Source: UBA668 sp041394605 (GTDB taxonomy: Bacteria; Actinomycetota; Acidimicrobiia; Acidimicrobiales; Ilumatobacteraceae). From it: a DNA stretch of 64,000 nt. Shown here piece by piece: positions 55,945-63,056 of the stretch. The notes under the pieces are model-generated. The model made no database searches. It was not told where the DNA came from and saw nothing but the letters and a program-made list of their open reading frames with translations. The stretch is from positions 558,001 through 622,000 of the forward strand of contig JAWKHX010000004.1 of the NCBI GenBank assembly GCA_041394605.1, in the 5' to 3' direction. The stretch's first letter is position 1, and the number at the start of each line of letters is the position of its first letter. The position numbers were made by a program, and so were the translations under genes.

Positions 55945-57336
55945 TCAGCCGTGTAGGTAGCGAGGTCGTCGAGGATGTCCATCAGCGCGGCGGGGTCCGT
56001 CGAGGGGTGGACCACGCAGATCCGCAGGCAGGGGAGGCCCTGCCAGGAGGTCGGGATGACCAGCCAGCGGCCCTCGGTGGCCCGGCGCCTGCTCCACTCC
56101 AGGTACTGCTCCCTCGTCCAGCCGTCGACGGTGAACAGCACCACCGAGAGGTGCGGGTCGAGCAGCAGGGTGAACCTGGGAAGCTCCGCCACCGCGTCGG
56201 CGAACGCCCGGGCGGTGGCGATGGTGGTGTCGATGGCCGCGGCGTAGGCGTCCGTGCCGTAGGTGGCCAGGGAGAACCACAGCGGGAGGCCGCGGGCGCG
56301 GCGGGAGAGGTGGTAGGCGTAGTCGGCCGGGTTCCACTCGCCACGGTCCACCGCGGCCCAGGTAGTCGCCGTGCTGGGCGTGCGCGGCGGCCGCGGGAAC
56401 CGGGTCGCGGTACACCAGCGCGGCGCTGTCGTAGGGCGCGAACAGCCACTTGTGCGGGTCCACCCCGAAGCTGTCCACCCGCTCGATGCCGGCGAACGCC
56501 TTCCGCGCGGTGGGCGACGCCAGCGCCGCCAGCCCGTAGGCGCCGTCCACGTGCAGCCACAGGCCGCGGCCGGCGCACACGTCGGCCACGGAGTCCAGTT
56601 CGTCGATGGTGCCCGAGTTGGTGGTGCCGCCGGTGGCCACCACGGCGAACACATCGCTGCCGGTGCGGTCGGCGTCGTGGCCGTCCAGCGCAGCCCGCAG
56701 CGCGGCCCCGGTCATCCTGCCGTCGGCGTCGATGTCCACCGGCAGCACGTTGCAGTCCATCACCCGGGCCGCGGCGCGCACCGACGCGCACCTCGCGGGT
56801 GGCGGCGATGGTGCCCCGCCGCTCGTCGCCCGTGCGCTCCCGGTACACATGGCGGGCGGTGACCAGCGCGCTGAGGTTGGCGGCCGAACCACCGCTGACG
56901 AACACGCCGCCGGCACCGGGGAAGGCCCGCCAGGTCGGCCAGCCAGCGCAGCGCCCGGTTCTCGGCGGCGATGGCGCCCGCCCCGCCCTCCCACGCACCG
57001 GCGAAGATGCTGGACGCGCTGAGCACCAGGTCGAACATGGTGGCCGCGCCTCGAGGGCGCCGCGGGCACGTAGGCCAGGTTCATCGGGTCGTCCATCGGG
57101 CGGCACGCGGGCAGCAACACCTCGCGGAACAGCCGGAGCGCGGCGTGGCCACCGATGCCCTCGGCCGTGATCGTGTCCGCCACGGCATCCACGACCCCGT
57201 CGGCGTTGCCGGGCCCCCAGGTGGTGTCCTTCGGCAGCTTCAGGCGCTCCACCGCGCACCCGATCAGCGAGTGGGCCAGCAGGTCGGTGCGGGGTGACCA
57301 CACGTGGAGGACGTCAGCGGTGTCGGGGATGCTCAC
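55945..57336 (-). pseudogene. PLP-dependent group II decarboxylase, at least four frameshifts
   Basis: The region encodes one protein in several frames from GTG 57336 (MSIPDTADVLHVWSPRTDLL): AATMFDLVLSASSIFAGAWEGG, VFVSGGSAANLSALVTARH, MDCNVLPVDIDADGRM, GLWLHVDGAYGLAALA and VDSFGVDPHKWLFAPYDSAAL (PLP lysine in DPHKW). Frame changes are near 57050 (extra C), 56918-56921 (extra C in a run), 56785 and 56360 (extra G). The C-terminal part runs in frame into sufC2, while another frame stops at 55945. It resembles aromatic-L-amino-acid or tyrosine/glutamate decarboxylases. The many +1 shifts in G/C runs suggest sequence errors, with true decay possible. Confidence 0.8.
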
Positions 57337-57341
57337 CCGCC

Positions 57342-57347
57342 TAGTCT
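57342..57347 (+). promoter_or_regulatory. candidate -10 box TAGTCT, leaderless lipoprotein gene
   Basis: TAGTCT is 7 nt before ATG 57355. Read on the other strand the same bases give a CAGACT box 6 nt before the divergent decarboxylase GTG at 57336. Confidence 0.4.
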
Positions 57348-57354
57348 GGCCCGC

Positions 57355-58385
57355 ATGACGAAGGCGGTACAGCGGTTCGGTGGGTTCGGTGTGGCGGCGG
57401 CGGCGGTGCTGCTGGCGGCATGCGGTGGCGGCGGCTCGTCGGCGCCAGCGTCCACCGCCGTGGCCACGGCAGTGGCGGACGGGTCGGCGACGACGGCTGC
57501 CCCGCAGACCTCGGTCGCCACCACGCAGGCCCCCACCACGTTGGCGCCCACCACCACGGTGGCGCACGACCCGTGGAGCGCCACGGCGGCCGACGACCTG
57601 GCCGCCCTGCTGGCCGCCCGCGAAGGCACCGGCACCACCGATGTGTTCCACGCCCTGTTCGACGTGCCGGTGGAGATCGTCTGGCCTGCCGATGCCGCCG
57701 CCACCAACACCTCGCTGGACCTGCAACTCACCGACGACGGCATCTGGTCCATGCGGCAGGTACTGGCCGCCGCCACGATGGAGACGCCGGAGGCACTGGA
57801 GGCCGCGCTCGGTGGGTTCGCCGACCCCCGCTTCGACTTCGCCTCACGGGTGGTCAGCACCCTCGAGTCCGGCGTGTGGGTGAACTCAACTACGCCGGCT
57901 CGGCGGCCGGCGAGGCCGATGGGTGGGACTTCATGTCCATCTCCATCGGCCCGGAGACCAGCTTCGGGTCCGCCACCGGTCGCAACGAGGTCTCGCTCAC
58001 GGTGGAGCGCCTGCTGCCGGAGTACCCGGCCGATCTGCCGTGGTTCCTGGTCGGCTGGGTGGACGAGATGCCGCTGGCCGACGGCCTGCAGCCCGTGCAG
58101 GTGGGTGCGATGGCCACCGACACCGGCATCTGGCTGGACGCCGACTTCACTGCGCCGGCCGACCAGTTCGAGACGCTGGTGGAGTTCTACGCGCAGGACC
58201 ACTCCGAAGGCGCGCTCGATCTCTCCGACTCGTCGATGCCCGACGACCTCACCACGCTCGACCGTTTCGTCGCCGGCTTCTTCCCCACGCTGGCCGGCTA
58301 CGTGATCTGGGTGACCGTGGAGCGCGATCTGGCCGACCCGGCTGCCGGCGTGACGGTGGCGCTGGAAGTGCGCGTCGAACCCTGA
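57355..58385 (+). pseudogene. secreted lipoprotein, one frameshift
   Basis: From ATG 57355 the N-terminus is a lipoprotein signal (VAAAAVLLAACGGGG, lipobox LAAC), followed by a Thr/Pro-rich linker (TTQAPTTLAPTTTVAH). A globular part follows (DDLAALLAAREGTGTTDVFHALFDVPVEIVWPADA). At 57878-57880 a G is missing (GVW-G-ELNYAGSAAGEADGWDF expected), after which it continues to 58385, about 343 residues in all. The C-terminal half (ERLLPEYPADLPWFLVGWVDEMPLADGL) is unrecognised. It is likely surface-exposed. Confidence 0.75.
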
Positions 58386-58407
58386 CCCGGGGCCGGCAGC
58401 CGTCAGG
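58381..58407. terminator. hairpin across convergent stop codons
   Basis: CCTGAC pairs with GTCAGG and an inner GGC with GCC, enclosing both stop codons of the convergent lipoprotein and desaturase genes. It is weak and has no U tract. Confidence 0.3.
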
Positions 58408-59380
58408 CCAGACCGGCGGCGTCCACGTGGTCGGCGCGCAGGGCACGCCAGATGGCCGGGTACGACGCGTATTCGAAGCTGTCGTCCACGTAGCCGGCCT
58501 CGCACAGCGCGGCGTGCAGCGTGGGCAGGTTGCGGAAGGGGATGCCGGAATCCACATGGTGGGCCAGGTGCAGGCCGATCCGGTACGGCACCACCATGAA
58601 CCGGGCCACGGGATGCTGGCGAACCGTGTGGGTGGTGATGCGGCGGTCCTTCGAGGCGGCCATTCCGCCGTGCTCGGCGATGGAGCGCAGCCGGTTGATG
58701 ACCCGCCACACGGTGAGGTACGGGGCGATCCAGAAGAACGGGTACAGCCACCAGTAGCCCGCCAGGATGGCCGCCGCGAGCATGACGGCCTGCACGGCGA
58801 TGATCTTCCAGAACGTGGCGCGCACCTTGCCGTCCTTGCTGCGGGCGCTGCGGAAGAACTGGGCCAGCAGCTTCACGCCGGTGCGGCCCGTCGCGTCGCG
58901 GAGCAGTTTGCGGCGGAAGCTGGCGGGGCCGATGGGGTAGCCGATGTAGAGCGGCAGGTCGGGCTCGTCGGCGCCGAACTCTTCGCGGTGGTGGGCGGCG
59001 TGCACGCGGCGGTAGCCGTCGGTGTTGGTGAGCGACGGGTACCCGAGGATCCACCGGCCCACGAAGTCGTTCAGCCGCTTGCGGGAGAACAGCAGGCGGT
59101 GGGCGGCGTCGTGCATCAGCGAGAGGTACTGGGCGAACGCCCGGCCCATCAGCACGAACGTGAACGGCCACGACCACGGCCCGAGCGCCACGGTGGCCCA
59201 CAGCACGGCTGCAGTCTGCACGTAGAGGAACAGCACGGACCAGGCGTTGCGCCAGCTGGGGATGCGCCGCAGCTCCTCACGGAACGCGGGCTGGGGCCGG
59301 CCGTCGGCGCGGATCCGTTCGGTCTCGCGGCACTCCGGCAGGGACGCCGGGACCATGCCGCCCATCAGCGTGCTGCGCAT
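58403..59380 (-). CDS. fatty acid desaturase/hydroxylase family membrane protein
   Basis: This gene encodes 325 residues. The three His boxes of the diiron desaturase fold are HDAAHRLLF, HAAHHREEF and HLAHHVD, with a further EHGG before the last. Transmembrane segments surround WSVLFLYVQTAAVLWATVAL, TFVLMGRAFAQYLSLM and AVMLAAAILAGYWWLYPFFWIAPYL. It could desaturate or hydroxylate lipids. Regiochemistry is unknown. Confidence 0.9.
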   Translation of the reverse strand: MRSTLMGGMVPASLPECRETERIRADGRPQPAFREELRRIPSWRNAWSVLFLYVQTAAVLWATVALGPWSWPFTFVLMGRAFAQYLSLMHDAAHRLLFSRKRLNDFVGRWILGYPSLTNTDGYRRVHAAHHREEFGADEPDLPLYIGYPIGPASFRRKLLRDATGRTGVKLLAQFFRSARSKDGKVRATFWKIIAVQAVMLAAAILAGYWWLYPFFWIAPYLTVWRVINRLRSIAEHGGMAASKDRRITTHTVRQHPVARFMVVPYRIGLHLAHHVDSGIPFRNLPTLHAALCEAGYVDDSFEYASYPAIWRALRADHVDAAGLA

Positions 59381-59389
59381 GGATCCACC

Positions 59390-59800
59390 CTACCCCTCGG
59401 GCCCCTCCGTGGTCCGGCCGAGGAGGTCCTCCTTCCACGCCCGGAAGCGGTGGTGCATCGTGCCGCTGGGGCCGGCGCCCTCGCCGTTGGCGTCGCCGTC
59501 CGTTGGACGGAGGCGGTAGCGGCACTGGCGGCGCAGGTCCCGCGCGTCCACCGCCAGGTACCACGCGTCGCCCACGGCCGGACCGGCCCGCCACAGCAGC
59601 CACGGCCCGATGCGCCGCTTGTACTCGGCGGTGGGGCGGCCGTCCAGGTCGTCGCCCAGGGTCAGCAGTTCGGGCGGCGCCTCGACCCACGCGGTCGCGA
59701 CGATGTTGCGGTCGCGGGTGGGCGTGTTCGGCAGGTCGGCGGTGTGGACCGGGGTGTGGTCCTCGGGGCGTTCGTGGTAGGCCAGTGGCTCACCAGCCAC
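59390..59800 (-). CDS. hypothetical protein, 136 residues
   Basis: The start is GTG 59800, overlapping the MBL hydrolase stop by 11 nt. The protein is soluble and Trp/Arg-rich (WLLWRAGPAVGDAWYLAVDARDLRRQCRYRL) with a C-terminal RFRAWKEDLLG. No family is recognised. Its overlap with the hydrolase gene suggests co-translation. Confidence 0.65.
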   Translation of the reverse strand: MAGEPLAYHERPEDHTPVHTADLPNTPTRDRNIVATAWVEAPPELLTLGDDLDGRPTAEYKRRIGPWLLWRAGPAVGDAWYLAVDARDLRRQCRYRLRPTDGDANGEGAGPSGTMHHRFRAWKEDLLGRTTEGPEG

Positions 59801-60404
59801 GCGCCACCCACTCCTGCAGGTGCGGCCGCTCGGCGCCGATGGTGGTGCTCACGCCGTGGCCGGGCATCACGATGGTGTGCGCCGGCAGGGTGAACAGCTT
59901 GTTGTCGATGGAGTCGATGATGGTGGCGAAGTCGCCGCCCTCGAAGGTGGTGTTGCCGGGGCCGCCGGGGAAAAGGGTGTCGCCGGTGAACAGCAGCGGA
60001 GCGCCCTCCACCTGGAAGCTCACCGAGCCGGGCGTGTGGCCGGGATTGTGGATGGCGTGCAGCCGCAATCGCCCGACCTCGATGACCTCGGCGTCGTCGA
60101 TGAACACGTCGTAGCCCACGTCCTTCAGCATCGGGGCGTCCTTGCTGGTGACGGCCACCTCGTACCCGGCCTCGCGGATGGCCGGCACGGCCTGGATGTG
60201 ATCCCAGTGGCCGTGGGTCTCCAGCACCCGGCGCACCCCCAGGCGGGTGCACATCTCCAGCAGTTGCTCGTGCTCGTTGGCCGCGTCGATCAGCACCGCG
60301 TCGCCCGTCTCCCGGCAGCGCAGCACGAACACATTGTTGTCGTACGGCCCCACCACCACCCGGTGGATCTCGAGGCGGCTGTCGGCCCAGTGCAGCGTCG
60401 TCAT
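59790..60404 (-). CDS. MBL-fold hydrolase, glyoxalase II-like
   Basis: This gene encodes 204 residues. The metal motif is THGHWDHIQAVPAIREAG (THxHxDH), and further ligands are HNPGHTPGSVSF, FTGDTLF and MPGHG. The short length and the GPYDNNVFVLRCRETGDAVLIDA N-terminus fit hydroxyacylglutathione-hydrolase-like proteins; in bacteria that use mycothiol the substrate would be a mycothiol thioester. Two palindromic repeats lie just upstream. Confidence 0.9.
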   Translation of the reverse strand: MTTLHWADSRLEIHRVVVGPYDNNVFVLRCRETGDAVLIDAANEHEQLLEMCTRLGVRRVLETHGHWDHIQAVPAIREAGYEVAVTSKDAPMLKDVGYDVFIDDAEVIEVGRLRLHAIHNPGHTPGSVSFQVEGAPLLFTGDTLFPGGPGNTTFEGGDFATIIDSIDNKLFTLPAHTIVMPGHGVSTTIGAERPHLQEWVARGW

Positions 60405-60421
60405 GCCCCGCACGCTACTCA

Positions 60422-60532
60422 CGCAAGTTGGCGGTGAGATGCGGTACGACCGCACGTGAACGCCAACTTGCGGCGGGCGGGTGGCAAGTTGGCGGTGAGA
60501 TGCGGTAGGACCGCACGTGAACGCCAACTTGC
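60422..60532. repeat. two tandem long palindromes (family C)
   Basis: Two nearly identical units (60422-60472 and 60484-60532) each fold as outer arm GCAAGTTGGCG/CGCCAACTTGC, then an unpaired GTGAGA/CGTGAA spacer, then inner arm TGCGGT/ACCGCA around three bases. They differ by one base in the loop. They occupy the intergenic space between divergent MBL hydrolase and amidase genes. The layout is like family A but with a different sequence. Confidence 0.85.
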
Positions 60533-60533
60533 G

Positions 60534-60539
60534 TAGGGT
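60534..60539 (+). promoter_or_regulatory. candidate -10 box TAGGGT, leaderless amidase
   Basis: TAGGGT is 7 nt before the GTG at 60547 and directly follows the second family C palindrome, which would therefore sit over the -35 region. Confidence 0.4.
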
Positions 60540-60546
60540 CCGGGGT

Positions 60547-61946
60547 GTGAACGATCGGACCAGTGACCCGACACTGTGGAGCGCGACGGAGCAGGCGGCG
60601 GCCATCCGGGAACGGCGGCTGGGCAGCGAGGAACTGCTGGACCTGTTCCTGGCCCGCATCGACGACGTCGACCCAGTGGTGAACGCCGTCTGCACGCTGG
60701 ACGCGGACCGCGCCCGCACCCGGTGTCGCGCGGCCGATGCCGCAGCGGCCCGTGGCGAGTGGTGGGGGCCGCTGCACGGCCTGCCGATCACGGTGAAGGA
60801 CGCCATCGACACCGAGGGCATCCGCTCCACCGGCGGTGCCACCGTGCTGGCCGACCGCATCGCGCCAGCGGACGCTCCCGCCGTCGCCCGGCTGAAGGCA
60901 GCGGGCGCCGTCGTGTTCGGCAAGACGAACCTGCCGGAATGGAGCGGCGACTGGCAGAGCCACAACGAGATGTTCGGCACCACCAACAACCCGTGGGCCA
61001 CGGACCGCACGCCGGGCGGGTCCAGCGGGGGAGCGGCCGCCGCGGTCGCGTGCGGCATGACCAGCTTCGAGCTGGGTACCGACATCGGCGGTTCGGTGCG
61101 GGTGCCGTCGGCCTTCTGCGGGGTGTACGGCCACAAGCCGAGCTTCGGCGTCATCCCCACATTCGGATATCTCGATGAACCCGGCGGCGGGGCGGTGGAG
61201 AGCGACGTGAACACGTTCGGCCCGATCGCCCGCAGCGCCGCCGACCTGCGCCTGCTGCTGGACGTGCTGGCCGGCCCCCATGGCCCTGCGGCCACCGCCT
61301 GGCGGCTGGACCTGCCCGACACGACGTCACCGGCTCGCCGGCGTGCGCATCGCCGCCTGGATCGACGAGCCGGCTCTGGAGGGCGATGCGGCGATGACCG
61401 CCACACTGCACGCTGCGGTCGACGCCGCCGAGGCTGCCGGTGCCTCATCGACCGTCCGCCCGCCCGGACATCGACGTCGACCGGATGTGGAAGCTCGGCG
61501 CCCGCATGATCGGCGCCGCCGTGAGCGTCAGCGACGAGGACCAGGTGGACGGCCTGACCCACCAGCGCTGGCTGCGGATGGACCGCGAGCGGGCGGGTCT
61601 GCGTGCCGCCTGGGCCGCCCTGTTCGAACGGTTCGACGTGGTGCTCTGCCCGGTGGCCGTCGTCCCGGCCTTCCGTCACCTGCAGGAGGGCCGGTGGGAC
61701 ACGCGCACCATCACCGTCAACGGTCGCGAGCGGCGCTACACGGAGATCGAAGGCTGGCCGGCGCTGGTGGGTGCGGCCTACCTGCCCAGCACCTCCACCC
61801 CCGTGGGCCGGACCGCGGAGGGCCTGCCGGTGGGCATGCAGGTGGTGGCGCCGTTCCTCCACGACCGGCGGGCCATCGCCGTGGCCGACGCCCTGACGCG
61901 AACGATCGGCGGGTACGCCAACCCGCCGATCGTCCTCTCCCCCTGA
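60547..61946 (+). pseudogene. amidase-signature family enzyme, two frameshifts
   Basis: The N-terminal two thirds are intact: LPITVKDAIDTEG (catalytic Lys), RTPGGSSGGAAAAVACGM (Ser-cis-Ser) and GTDIGGSVRVPSAFCGVYGHKPS. Two extra bases shift the frame near 61340 (after PDTTSP; expected TSPLAGVRIAAWIDEP) and near 61465 (before PDIDVDRMWKLGARM). With both removed the enzyme has about 465 residues and ends TRTIGGYANPPIVLSP. It hydrolyses amides; the physiological substrate is unknown. Both shifts are +1 in GC-rich doublets, suggesting errors. Confidence 0.85.
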
Positions 61947-61952
61947 TCGGGG

Positions 61953-62366
61953 TCAGTGTGCCGTCTTGAAGAACGGCGGTGGCACCTCGGTGAGCAGCCG
62001 CGTCTTGGGGCAGCTCACCTTGCGGCCGGCGTCGCACTTGGGGCAGTGGTACTCCGTGGTGCCGGGCTCCAGCCAGAGGGTGGTGTTGCACGTCGGGCAG
62101 GTCTGCTGCCAGATCGCACACTCCACGTCCGCCAGCCGGTTGGAGTGCAGCGGGCAACCGTGCCCGTGACACACCGGGAAGCGCTCGTCGGCGACGATGG
62201 CGTTCTCGGGGCACTTGCCCACACACACCATGCAGTCGTCGCACGTGTACGGGTCGATCTCGAACACGCCGAGGAACGAGTCCGTCTTCATGAGCGCGCC
62301 GGAGTGGCACGAGAAGTCGCACGCGCCGCAGCCGATGCAGCGGTCCTGGCGGACCATCAGGCTCAT
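61953..62366 (-). CDS. two-cluster [4Fe-4S] ferredoxin with a C-terminal zinc ribbon
   Basis: This gene encodes 137 residues. The first cluster motif is CIGCGACDFSC and the second CDDCMVCVGKCPE. The second half has CHGHGCPLH and CPTC...CPKC pairs that look like a zinc ribbon fused to the ferredoxin. It overlaps the small zinc-ribbon gene by 4 nt. It is probably the electron carrier for the diiron protein at the operon start. Confidence 0.88.
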   Translation of the reverse strand: MSLMVRQDRCIGCGACDFSCHSGALMKTDSFLGVFEIDPYTCDDCMVCVGKCPENAIVADERFPVCHGHGCPLHSNRLADVECAIWQQTCPTCNTTLWLEPGTTEYHCPKCDAGRKVSCPKTRLLTEVPPPFFKTAH

Positions 62367-62581
62367 GACGCTGCGCCCTCCGGCACCACCGGGTTCTGCG
62401 GGTGGAACCGGCGCAACTCGCCCATGCACTCGGTGTGCACCCAGGGGGCGACGTCCACACGGGTGGCGGCGGTGGTGAGGAGGTACTGGCCCTTGGCGGC
62501 GTTCCACTCCCACCAGCCGTAGGGCACGTCGACGACCTTGTTGATCGGCTTGTTGCAGTTCGGGCAGATCGGTGCATCCAT
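62363..62581 (-). CDS. small zinc-ribbon-like protein
   Basis: This gene encodes 72 residues. The N-terminal PICPNCNKPINKVVD is a C-x2-C knuckle, and WVHTECMGELRRFHPQNP contributes another Cys and His. The central VPYGWWEWN is Trp-rich. No function is known. It overlaps the ferredoxin gene downstream (ATGA) and lies 29 nt after the SCP2 gene. Confidence 0.8.
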   Translation of the reverse strand: MDAPICPNCNKPINKVVDVPYGWWEWNAAKGQYLLTTAATRVDVAPWVHTECMGELRRFHPQNPVVPEGAAS

Positions 62582-62610
62582 GGTTCGGGTCCTTTCGCGC
62601 GGGCGCGTGC

Positions 62611-63045
62611 TCAGCCGGCCGCCACGGCACTGCGGGCCGCGCCGTCCAGGTATTCCTGCAGGGTCTGGTTGAACCGCGAGAACTTGTCGACGCCCATCGG
62701 GTCGTCGCCACGCAGGCGGATCTCCGTGCCCAGCAACGCCAGGCTGTTGATGGTGAGGCGGCCGCTGGCCGAGCCGTGCTGGAGGATGTCGTCGAACATC
62801 ACCTGCCAGGCGGCGAAGGGGCCGTCCAGCCAGAAGTCGGCCAGGTGGGCCTCGTCGGCCGGCACGGCGTCCACGCCCTCGCAGCGCAGGCCCTCGAAGC
62901 GCACCCGCACGGCGAAGTCGCCGTCGGCCTTGCGCATCACGAGTGCGGCGACCATGTCGGCGTCGCCGAGGATGCGGAAGCGGTCGGGCTCGGCGTTCAT
63001 CACGTCGGCGAGGCCGGAGAAGAAGGATTCGGAATCGATACGCAT
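62611..63045 (-). CDS. SCP2 sterol-carrier-like protein
   Basis: This gene encodes 144 residues. FEGLRCEGVDAVPADEAHLADFWLDGPFAAWQVMFDDI and the C-terminal MGVDKFSRFNQTLQEYLDGAARS fit the SCP2-like lipid-binding fold. It may bind or present a hydrophobic substrate. It lies 11 nt after the diiron protein gene, so the two are almost certainly co-transcribed. Confidence 0.78.
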   Translation of the reverse strand: MRIDSESFFSGLADVMNAEPDRFRILGDADMVAALVMRKADGDFAVRVRFEGLRCEGVDAVPADEAHLADFWLDGPFAAWQVMFDDILQHGSASGRLTINSLALLGTEIRLRGDDPMGVDKFSRFNQTLQEYLDGAARSAVAAG

Positions 63046-63056
63046 CGGGGTGCTCC

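Noticed and set aside
55131..56654. A natural decarboxylase-SufC fusion protein
   Set aside because: The upstream gene has four other frameshifts, the suf operator lies in the join, and SufC has a normal start of its own.
60422..60532. CRISPR array from the repeated 49-51 bp units
   Set aside because: Only two units, separated by 11 bp with no spacer of normal size; each unit is itself a long palindrome; no cas genes.
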